A stretch of DNA of 30,385 bases from contig DATKYR010000047.1 of NCBI GenBank assembly GCA_035528395.1, forward strand, positions 1 to 30,385, written 5' to 3'. Origin of the DNA: NIOZ-UU13 sp035528395 (GTDB lineage Bacteria; Planctomycetota; Phycisphaerae; Sedimentisphaerales; Anaerobacaceae). Made by a program: the position numbers and the translations under genes. Shown piece by piece: positions 23,691 through 30,385 of this stretch. Every line of letters begins with the position of its first letter. The stretch's first letter is position 1. Under the pieces are notes generated by a model. The model had not been told where the DNA came from, did no database searches, and worked only from the letters and a program-made list of their open reading frames with translations.

Positions 23691-24859
23691 ATTGGCCGGC
23701 ACGAAATAATATAGTTTTACAAGTTAGTCTTTTGCAACATCTGCCTAATCTACCATAGTTAGTATCATCGAGTATAGCATTACCTTTTTAGAGTGGACTC
23801 AAGATTGGCCCATTCCCTTCGATTACACTCAGGGTAAACTCAATGCGCTCAGGACAGGGTTTGATTGGGTTTGAATTGGGTTTGTTTTCACCAAGTGTCC
23901 AATCGCTTATATTCTCATAATCCTTTGTTGAAAAGATAGTTGCGTTCATTTTGGGCCTTTGAAGAAATTGGGTTTGTTTATTCGGACTACGATATCATCG
24001 TTTTTTCTATAATCCTTTGTTATAAATGAGTTTACATTCATTTTGGCTTTTTTGAAATTGGGTTTGTTTGGGTTTGAATTGGGTTTGTTTTGACCAAGTG
24101 TCCAATTGCATTTATTTTCATAATCCTTTGTAATATATGGATTTAAGTTAATTTGTAATCCGCCTACGGCGGACAAGATTGGGTTTGTTTTGCATAAAAA
24201 GGGCTGATTTGTAGAGGATTCTCGACAGATGTAGTGCCTTATAGGCACGTAAATATCTGCTGCCTTACAGGCAGGTAAGTTAGTGAAGAGTGAGCTAAAG
24301 TGCCTAAAGTGAGCTAAAGTTAGATTCTCGATGCTCGATACAGGATTCTCGATTCTGGATTCTCGATGGTTGTGATGGTTCATTCGTTAATTTGGTTAAT
24401 TTGGATAATATAGTTAATTGGTAATTGACTATTGGCTCCGTCCAATGAAGGCCGGGGCTTCGACATTGGTAATCCCCCTTTCTGATTTGCTCCGTCCAAG
24501 GAAGGCTGGTTCCTTGATATTGACTATTCACTAACGACCATTCATCTTCGTTAACTGCGTATTATACCACATTTATCATTAAAAATCAAATGAAATCAAA
24601 GAAATTGTCCATTAGACGGCCCCGTTTAGGATTAAGGACTTATTCCTTGTTCCTGAAAAAAATTCTCATTTAAGGGAATTTTCTGTTGATTTCATGGACT
24701 CTCGGTGTATATAATCACGACTGGTATATTAAATTTGGCGAGAGAATAGAATAAACATCCTGATCGATTAGCATCACACTCGAAACTGGCAAACCTGAGA
24801 TAAGCACGATGTAGTGGCGCCTTTTTATCGCGCCGCATTTGCAAAGAGAGGAGACGTTT
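23691..24859. repeat. Intergenic repeat mosaic
   Basis: No gene is supported across about 1.1 kb. It contains the inverted copy of the operon repeat (23815-23857); several units of TTGGGTTTGTTT and ATAATCCTTTGTT between 23870 and 24140, spaced unevenly by roughly 85-160 bp; a TCCGCC-TAC-GGCGGA hairpin near 24161; two TGCCT/AGGCA palindromes (24235-24247, 24261-24273); a GTGAGCTAAAGT repeat near 24290-24320; three GGATTCTCGAT copies (24323-24367); and a partial copy of the 70-bp repeat near 24557. Translated frames give repetitive peptides that are shadows of the repeats. Confidence 0.65.
23815..23857 (-). repeat. Inverted copy of the repeat at 8531-8575
   Basis: CCCTTCG, ACTCAGGG and CGCTCAGGACAG appear in the same order and spacing as in the reverse complement of 8531-8575. 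This shows a dispersed family, one member of which lies inside the hydrogenase operon. Confidence 0.65.
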
Positions 24860-25024
24860 ATGAGACAAGATGTTCTTTTTTTGAGTATTGTGGAATTGAG
24901 GTTGAGAAAAAAACAATTTTTGAAGGAGGACAAAATGAACGACAAACAACTTCTCAGACGCTTTCGGGCAATCTTTGAGTACGCGAAAGCTATAGCTGGT
25001 TCTGACGCTGTGTCGGAACCGTAA
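24860..25024 (+). CDS. Small ORF with two in-frame starts and strong ribosome binding sites
   Basis: A 54-residue basic protein starting at ATG 24860 after AGAGGAG (6 nt spacing). A second in-frame ATG at 24935 has its own AAGGAGG (5 nt spacing) and would give a 29-residue product (MNDKQLLRRFRAIFEYAKAI). The stop lies 31 bp before the next gene, which also has GGAGG. The C-terminal half could be an amphipathic helix. It may be a leader ORF for the secreted-protein gene downstream or a fragment. No family recognised. Confidence 0.4.
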   Translation: MRQDVLFLSIVELRLRKKQFLKEDKMNDKQLLRRFRAIFEYAKAIAGSDAVSEP

Positions 25025-25057
25025 CAAAATACAACGACTTTTTTGGAGGTCAGAAAA

Positions 25058-25471
25058 ATGAGAAATGTTAAGAACCTTAGTCTCTGTGTGCTTTTACTGG
25101 CACTGGTGAGCACCGCCGCGGGAACGACGCTCTACGTTCCGAGTGAAGATTGCCCCACTATACAGGCCGCAATCGCCGCAGCCGTTACCGGCGACGAGAT
25201 CGAGGTCGCAGCAGGAACCTACACTGAAGCGATTGATTTCAGCGGCAAGGCCATCCGCCTGTATAGCAGTGGCGGGCCGACCGTTACCACCATCGACGCC
25301 AGTGAATATAGATGTATCCATGGGGGGGCAGGGAGTCCCGAATCATTTTTAGGGTGTTACCTTGTCAAATCTTATGAGAATCCCGCCATACACACCACAT
25401 TTTCCGGTGGGCATCGTTCGTCAATAAATGGCCGTTCGCGGCGAAACAATATCATTCTATTATTTCTTTAA
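25058..25471 (+). pseudogene. N-terminal fragment of a secreted beta-helix protein
   Basis: From ATG 25058, with GGAGG 8 nt upstream, the ORF gives a signal peptide (LSLCVLLLALVSTAAG) and then the start of a right-handed parallel beta-helix domain (YVPSEDCPTIQAAI, GDEIEVAAGTYTEAI, IRLYSSGGPTVTTIDA). Near 25305, after about 83 residues, the similarity to such proteins stops and the rest looks random up to the stop. The missing middle and end resemble fragments at 27540-28613, so this is the head of a broken gene. Confidence 0.65.
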
Positions 25472-25484
25472 AGGAGCAGTAACC

Positions 25485-27485
25485 ATGGCCAGATACGCTA
25501 TCACAATCATCACAATCGCGGCAATCACCCTCGCCACCTCATGCAGGCTGTCGCCTGAGCCTACAGAGCTCACCGTCCTGACATACAACACGCATCTGTT
25601 TAGAGGGGTGAATCCAGTGATCGGTGATAGGATGCCTCAATACGAAGATGAGATGCGCCGTGAATATATTGCCGGTGAGGTCGGAGCATTGGGGGCAGAC
25701 ATCGTCGCGCTCGAGGAGGTCTGGGGATATGACTGGCAGACTTGGTTCGCCCAAACACTCAAGCCCGTTTATCCACATGCCGCCTATGTGTACAGCGGAT
25801 GTGACACCTATGTGCCAACCGGCCTTGACTCTCTGAGTAACGGCGTACTCCTGCTCAGTAAGCGGCCGTTAAGTGATGTGAAGTTCGAGAGATTCCCGAC
25901 CTTCTTCCCCTCCTGCGCGATATTCGACGCCGGCAAACCCGAATGTGAGAATTGGGCCAACAAGGGCGTCTTGACGGCCACAGTGGATGTAGGCGGGGCT
26001 CCGATCCGAATAGGCATCAGCCATGCCCTTCTTGGGCCGAGCGACGAAAAAAGCAAGTGGGATACCGACTACATCGGCAACGCGATAACGACGTTTCAAC
26101 TCAACGGCCGGCCCTACATCTTTGCCCTCGACAAAAACAATCAAGCCCATATCCGCCGCTTCGAGGACTACAGCTATTTCGATGAAGCATCGCAAACACA
26201 GAAACACGGGGCAGGATGGAAGCACCTCTATACGGGCCCCTGGGGCTCCGATCATATTGCCGTCACATCCTTCGAGTTGAACGGACACCCCTATCTGTTC
26301 GGCGTAAACGGTAGGAATGAAGGGCATATCGAACGAATAAACGATGACGGTAAAGGTTGGACCAATATGAAGTATGGCGCCTGGGGATCCGACCATATTG
26401 CCGTAACGTCGTTTCAGTTGAATGGGCACCCCTATCTGTTCGGCGTAAACGGTAGAAATGAAGGGCATATCGAACGCATAAATGATGACGGCAAGGGTTG
26501 GACTACTATGAAGTATGGCGCCTGGGGCTCCGATCATATTGCCGTCATATCCTTTCAGTTGAACGGTCACCCCTATCTATTTGGCGTCAACACTAAGAAC
26601 GAAGGGCATATCGAACGCATAAATGATGACGGTAAGGGTTGGACTACTATCAAGTATGGCGCCTGGGGCCACGAATATGAGGCCCTAACACCTTTTGAAC
26701 TGGACGGCCACCCTTATATCTTTGGACTCACCGAATTCAATCAAGGGCACATCACGCGTATAAACGATGATCCTTCTACGGGATGGTCATTCGTGTCCCC
26801 CTGGAACACATGGGATTCGGTAGCATGGCCTCACGGGGGGCGGGACTACGTTGCGGTCAAGTCCTTCGAGATGAACAGTCATCCTTACCTGTTTGCCCTG
26901 AAAAACTGCTGTGACCAGATAACTTGTTGTATTTGTGGCCTCTTGCATATCTGCAATTCATGCCTACTTCTTGTCCCCCCATTCGCTTCGTATCCATCGC
27001 GTTGCGAGCCATGTCTGAGAGGGTTCCCTGGTGAGGCCTATCTCAAGCGGATCAACGATGACGGCAAGGGATGGGAGAATCTCTACCAGTTGGAAGACAT
27101 GAAGATTATCAGAGATGAGACGATGGTGGACAAGGACGGCCCGCCTGCAATCATGATGGGCGACTTCAATGTCCACGCCAGCAAATACGGGATCATGGAC
27201 CAGTTATTTCGCAAGGCAGGCGCAGTGGACGCATACATAGAAGTCCATGGCACGGGCGAGGGCGGAGAGACTATTGACTGGTACAACAACAAGCTGCTGG
27301 CACATTTTCATCCTGAACAGCCCCCAAGTCGTATCGACTACGTCTATGTCAAGCAGACAGGCGCCGGTCTCAAGCTCATCCCAACGGAGGCGCATGTGAT
27401 CCGCAACTGGAAGTATGGCGATGACAATATGGACCTGTCGGACCACTACCCCCTCGTTGTAAAGTTCCGCTTAGAGGCTCAGTGA
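25485..27485 (+). CDS. Exported endonuclease/exonuclease/phosphatase-fold protein with inserted propeller-like repeats
   Basis: A 666-residue protein. ATG 25485 is chosen because AAGGAG lies 8 nt upstream. The signal peptide ends ATSC, a weak lipobox. The metal-dependent hydrolase fold is split. Its first part (residues about 28-185) holds TYNTH, the acidic ALEEV and SHALLG. Its second (about 550-666) holds GDFN, RIDYVYVK and SDHYPL, so the catalytic set appears complete. Between them lie six copies of a motif F.LNGHPYLFG...N.GHI.RINDD.KGW, probably a beta-propeller. The middle copies repeat at exactly 141 bp. The last copy carries a 43-residue cysteine-rich insertion. The family includes nucleases and sphingomyelinase-like phosphodiesterases; I cannot tell the substrate. 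Broken beta-helix genes flank it on both sides. Confidence 0.85.
   Translation: MARYAITIITIAAITLATSCRLSPEPTELTVLTYNTHLFRGVNPVIGDRMPQYEDEMRREYIAGEVGALGADIVALEEVWGYDWQTWFAQTLKPVYPHAAYVYSGCDTYVPTGLDSLSNGVLLLSKRPLSDVKFERFPTFFPSCAIFDAGKPECENWANKGVLTATVDVGGAPIRIGISHALLGPSDEKSKWDTDYIGNAITTFQLNGRPYIFALDKNNQAHIRRFEDYSYFDEASQTQKHGAGWKHLYTGPWGSDHIAVTSFELNGHPYLFGVNGRNEGHIERINDDGKGWTNMKYGAWGSDHIAVTSFQLNGHPYLFGVNGRNEGHIERINDDGKGWTTMKYGAWGSDHIAVISFQLNGHPYLFGVNTKNEGHIERINDDGKGWTTIKYGAWGHEYEALTPFELDGHPYIFGLTEFNQGHITRINDDPSTGWSFVSPWNTWDSVAWPHGGRDYVAVKSFEMNSHPYLFALKNCCDQITCCICGLLHICNSCLLLVPPFASYPSRCEPCLRGFPGEAYLKRINDDGKGWENLYQLEDMKIIRDETMVDKDGPPAIMMGDFNVHASKYGIMDQLFRKAGAVDAYIEVHGTGEGGETIDWYNNKLLAHFHPEQPPSRIDYVYVKQTGAGLKLIPTEAHVIRNWKYGDDNMDLSDHYPLVVKFRLEAQ
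26217..26780 (+). repeat. Tandem 141-bp coding repeats (47 residues each)
   Basis: Codon TGG of the GW motif falls at 26217, 26358, 26499 and 26640, a spacing of exactly 141 bp. The copies at about 26235-26640 are nearly identical in DNA, so the array expanded recently or is kept uniform by gene conversion. Earlier and later units of the same protein are more diverged. Confidence 0.85.
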
Positions 27486-27539
27486 CGGACAATAGCGGTA
27501 CACAATCTGACTCAAGATAAGCGGTACGGATTTATTTAG

Positions 27540-27809
27540 AAGGCCATCAACGACGCCAATGACGGTGACGAAATCAAGGTCGCCCCCGGGATCTACTACG
27601 AGGCCATCGACTTCAAAAACAAGGCCATCCGGCTTTACAGCAGCGGCGGCACAGGCAAAACGACAGCCGAGATGCAGACGGCAAGCACGTTCCTCGACGT
27701 GGGTTGGGACTTTGTGGGCGAGACAGCCAACGGCACAGAAGATATCTGGTGGATTCTCGAAGGCCGGGATTATCCCCGACTGTGGTGGGAACTGATACCC
27801 GAGAAATGA
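27540..27809 (+). pseudogene. Beta-helix protein remnant (internally deleted)
   Basis: The open frame after the in-frame stop at 27537-27539 has no start codon. It encodes AINDANDGDEIKVAPGIYYEAI and IRLYSSGG, parallel to the N-terminal fragment at 25058, and then jumps directly to KTTAEMQTASTFLDVGWDF and a terminal WWILEGRDYPRLWWEL, a typical C-terminal ending of secreted planctomycete repeat proteins as I remember them. The middle of the protein is missing. It ends with TGA 27807-27809. Confidence 0.6.
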
Positions 27810-27875
27810 TTTGTACCGCTTTTTTGGCGTCGCAGGTGTAGTTCGTCGGACGCTTACGGTAAAACTGGCGGCGGG

Positions 27876-28613
27876 ATGTGGAACTACACTGCCAGCCCTA
27901 CGGTGACCAACTGCACCTTCAGCAGTAATATGTCCACCAACCGCGGCAGCGGGATGTACAACGAAGTCAACAGCAATCCCACGGTGACCAACTGCACGTT
28001 CAGCGGAAACTCGGCAGGAGGCGGCGGCGGGATGAGCAACCAGGAAAGCAATCCCACGGTGACCAACTGCATCTTGTGGGGCGATACGCCGTATGAGATA
28101 GGCTATCCTAATATCACAGTCACATACAGCGACGTTGAAGGCGGCTGGGCCGGTACGGGCAATATCGACGCCGATCCGATGTTTGCGGACGCTCTGAATG
28201 GTGACTATCGGCTTTTGGCCGGCTCGCCCTGTATCGACGCCGGTAACAATTCGGTAGTGGAGGTTACAACCGATCTTGACGGCGACCCGCGAATACAGGG
28301 TGCATGCGTTGATATGGGTGCGTTTGAGGCGCTGACGGACCCGGAGACGATGCTCGCCAAACTGAGGGCTTACATTCAGCAGCAAGTGGCCTTGGGTATC
28401 GATGCGGAGATGGAGGTGAGCCTGCTGGCCAAGGTGGATGCGGCTATCGCGGCGCTGGCCAGGGGCAACGCCAACGATGCCAAGGTGGCCATGAACGACC
28501 TGAAGGCCCTGGTCAACCAGGTAGAGGCCCAGACGGACAAGAAGATCACGCCTGATGTAGCGAAAGAGATCATCGATCGCGCCAACGCGATCATTGCGGC
28601 CCTTGGTAGTTGA
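27876..28613 (+). pseudogene. C-terminal part of a secreted beta-helix protein
   Basis: The 245-codon ORF begins within a beta-helix repeat: three copies of SNPTVTNCTFSGN-type rungs, then ILWGDTPYEI, then the DADPMFADALNGDYRLLAGSPCIDAG and VDMGAFEAL ending typical of this family. A helical C-terminal domain follows (LAKLRAYIQQQVALGIDAEM; AKEIIDRANAIIAALGS). The frame is open upstream to 27810 but without the normal N-terminus or signal peptide, and no ribosome binding site is seen, so it is probably the tail of a broken gene. It could still be translated from ATG 27876. Confidence 0.6.
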
Positions 28614-28661
28614 GAAGGAAGCAGAAGACTATAAACGTAAATGTAAAACAAAATTCAATAG

Positions 28662-28691
28662 GGCTGTGAGCATCCACTTGCAGCCTTTTTT
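28662..28691 (+). terminator. Possible intrinsic terminator
   Basis: GGCTG (28662-28666) and CAGCC (28681-28685) form a short stem with a 14-nt loop, followed by six T. The stem is short, so this is a weak candidate for the end of the beta-helix transcript. Confidence 0.4.
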
Positions 28692-28827
28692 CATTACTTA
28701 TTTAAGGCAATAGAATTTCACAGAACGACCCTCAGCTTGCCCCTGCCAGCCACAAGCGGGGGCTTGGGTGCGGCGATGGTGAGAAGTGTGACATTCTTAC
28801 ACTGAGAAGCAACAAGATGTTGAGCAG

Positions 28828-30385
28828 TTAGTCCCACTCAATTAGCACATATATATAATCTATCAATGTTTTTCTTTTTGCGACGCTGTCATTATTCTTA
28901 ACTTGTAACTGAAAAGAATTTATCTTTTCGCGAGTGTCGACGACGCTCGTAACGTCCCATGAGTCAACAGCCTCATTGGATTGACCTTCATGCACCGGAG
29001 CATTTATTGAAGCCCAAACCTCCGGCTTAGCCAGCCAGCCTGTGCCTACAGACCATACTAATTTTCCCCGGGCAAATCCTTCTTCCTCGAAGTGCTCGAG
29101 ACGAACAACGACATATTTTATTACAGCATCCGCCGGGATAGTTACATCTGAAAAATCATAGGATGTGTATAAACCGGGGTCGATTTGCCCCCGGTTGTTG
29201 TCACTGGATTGGACAAGGTTGGTTTTGCCGTCTGCTGATAATGTTTTTCTGTTTCTTTGATTGTAGCCATCCAGCACGGTCAATTTTGCTATTTTGGGCG
29301 GAGGCGGATTTACCGTAATGGTAAATGATTGGGTATCCAAGGCTGGGGTGCTATTGCTATCGGTGACTTTAACTACCACCTTATTATCCCCTACTTCGGT
29401 TGGTTTCCATTGTATCAACCCAGTAGCTGCATCTATGGTCATACCTGTGGGTTTGATGGTTAAGGAGTAAGTTAGCTTATCTCCGAGGTCCGGGTCTGCG
29501 GCGTTAACATCATACGTATATAATGCACCGACTGTAGCTGTGGTTACAGGTGAGGAAGTGATTACCGGAGCATCATTGACCATTTTGACCGTAACATTCA
29601 CCTTGGCAGTATCAGTCAGACCTTTGTCGTCGCTAATAGTGTAGGTGAAGGCATCGCTGCCGTAGAAGTTCTCGTGGGGGCTATAACTCAGCGTGCTATC
29701 GGAATTGATGGTGACCGAGCCGTTCTTGCCCTGAGTAACCCTGATTATTTTAAGCGAGTCATAGTCTATGTCAGTGTCGTTCGCCAGTACATCAATCGTT
29801 ACTATCGGCGTGTCCTCCCGGGTCTCTGCAGTGTCACCATTGGCCATTGGCGGATCGTTGATTGGGAACACCATGATTGACACGGTTGCAAGTGCACTGT
29901 CCGCTGTGCCGTCGTTGACCTTGAAGGTAAAGCTGTCCGACCCGTAGAAATTTGAGTTTGGCGTATAAATCAGGTTTGGCTCTGTCCCAATCAGGCTCCC
30001 GTGGGATGGATCCGTTACCATACTATAGGTTAACGGGTCTGAATCCGGATCACTGCCTATCAAGCTAATCTCCACTGGCGTATCCTCCGTTGTAGTCACC
30101 GAATTAGGTTCTGCCACGGGGAGGAGATTCGGAGCGTCTTTAATGGATACCGTTGCCGGGACACTGTCCACTTCGCCATCTTCGACTGGTTCTTCAACTG
30201 GTTCTACGACTGGTTCTTCAACTGGTTCTACGACTGGTTCTACGACTGATTCTACGACTGGTTCTACGACTGGTTCTACGACTGGTTCTACGACTGGTTC
30301 TACGACTGGTTCTACGACTGGTTCTACGACTGGTTCTACGACTGGTTCTACGACTGGTTCTACGACTGGTTCTACGACTGGTTCT
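28828..30385 (-). CDS. Large surface/secreted protein with cadherin-like repeats and (EPVV)n stalk, 5' end outside window
   Basis: The frame is open from the window edge to TAA-type stop at 28828, giving over 500 residues. It starts in a tetrapeptide stalk EPVV/EPVE (17 units of exactly 12 bp, 30182-30385). Two tandem Ig/cadherin-like repeats follow (VTTTEDTPVEISLIGSDPDS; DTAETREDTPIVTIDVLAND), each with the FYGSDSFTF core. Next come a putative-Ig domain (PVITSSPVTTATVGALYTYD) and a C-terminal DNRLRE-type beta-sandwich (about the last 150 residues) that resembles domains at the ends of large exported proteins. Calcium-binding DxD motifs are frequent. A role in adhesion or cell-surface structure is likely. 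The N-terminus is not seen. Confidence 0.85.
   Translation of the reverse strand, partial: EPVVEPVVEPVVEPVVEPVVEPVVEPVVEPVVEPVVEPVVEPVVESVVEPVVEPVEEPVVEPVEEPVEDGEVDSVPATVSIKDAPNLLPVAEPNSVTTTEDTPVEISLIGSDPDSDPLTYSMVTDPSHGSLIGTEPNLIYTPNSNFYGSDSFTFKVNDGTADSALATVSIMVFPINDPPMANGDTAETREDTPIVTIDVLANDTDIDYDSLKIIRVTQGKNGSVTINSDSTLSYSPHENFYGSDAFTYTISDDKGLTDTAKVNVTVKMVNDAPVITSSPVTTATVGALYTYDVNAADPDLGDKLTYSLTIKPTGMTIDAATGLIQWKPTEVGDNKVVVKVTDSNSTPALDTQSFTITVNPPPPKIAKLTVLDGYNQRNRKTLSADGKTNLVQSSDNNRGQIDPGLYTSYDFSDVTIPADAVIKYVVVRLEHFEEEGFARGKLVWSVGTGWLAKPEVWASINAPVHEGQSNEAVDSWDVTSVVDTREKINSFQLQVKNNDSVAKRKTLIDYIYVLIEWD
30182..30385 (-). repeat. 12-bp tandem repeat encoding EPVV
   Basis: Seventeen 12-bp units lie within the coding frame (reverse strand GAACCAGTCGTA). 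Most are identical; variants give EPVE near the inner end and one ESVV (30241-30252 region). The array continues beyond the window, so its full length is unknown. Because 12 is a multiple of 3, copy changes keep the frame. Confidence 0.9.

Noticed and set aside
23946..24383. 145-aa minus-strand ORF with NKPNF repeats
   Set aside because: Reads through the intergenic repeat mosaic; peptides of this type arise from repeats and have no start signal.
25869..26570. 233-aa minus-strand ORF with repeats
   Set aside because: Shadow of the 141-bp coding repeats of the EEP protein on the opposite strand.
27471..28385. 304-aa minus-strand ORF
   Set aside because: Antisense to beta-helix fragments that carry clear family motifs; its repeated VGHRG and VVHPAA peptides mirror the PTVTNC repeats.

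Overview
The window reads as the chromosome of an anaerobic, fermentative, planctomycete-like bacterium, most probably of the Phycisphaerae type. I infer this from the gene style and have not confirmed it by search. The clues are a TAT-exported Gfo/Idh/MocA oxidoreductase, broken secreted beta-helix proteins with PTIQAAI and PTVTNC motifs, a large surface protein with cadherin-like repeats, and intergenic mosaics of short degenerate repeats.

Layout. Bases 1-4025 are a low-density accessory region. It holds repeats, hairpins, a small membrane protein, a frameshifted HNH-like gene, several small unknown ORFs and, next to a tRNA-Arg(CCT), what looks like the tail of a decayed integrase gene. Bases 4317-5027 hold a clean promoter, a Rex-type operator and rex, a NADH/NAD+ sensing repressor. 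Bases 5147-17497 form one long plus-strand operon. It opens with two soluble electron-input subunits that resemble the beta (FeS) and gamma (FAD/NAD(P)H, 2Fe-2S) subunits of sulfhydrogenase. A polyferredoxin and a group 4 [NiFe] hydrogenase core follow (NuoH-like, NuoB-like, and a fused NuoC-NuoD-like large subunit with all four Ni-binding cysteines). Then come a NuoL-like antiporter subunit, a full Mrp/Mbh sodium-proton antiporter set (MbhDE, MrpB, C, D, E, F, G) and a NuoI-like ferredoxin. The cognate HycI-type maturation protease lies at 18415-18897, cut off from the operon by a DUF2442/DUF4160 pair that has its own promoter.

Functional reading (inference): electrons from NAD(P)H and/or ferredoxin are used to reduce protons to H2 at the membrane, coupled to H+/Na+ translocation through two antiporter-like modules. 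Rex would switch the locus on when NADH/NAD+ is high. I see no formate dehydrogenase, CO dehydrogenase or hypA-F genes in the window.

Bases 18973-23690 carry unrelated housekeeping-type genes: a double-ACT protein, an unknown 168-aa protein, the TAT-exported oxidoreductase, an O-methyltransferase with a signal-like N-terminus and an EamA transporter. Bases 23700-24600 are a repeat mosaic. Bases 24860-28613 hold fragments of secreted beta-helix genes flanking an intact exported endonuclease/exonuclease/phosphatase-family protein, whose catalytic domain is split by six propeller-like repeats. The window ends inside a minus-strand surface protein with an (EPVV)n stalk.

The points most worth following up are the hybrid NAD(P)H-type/Mrp hydrogenase and its Rex control, a probable RNA switch with a 14-codon leader ORF ahead of mrpC, and the phosphodiesterase with an inserted propeller and a cysteine-rich insertion in its last blade.
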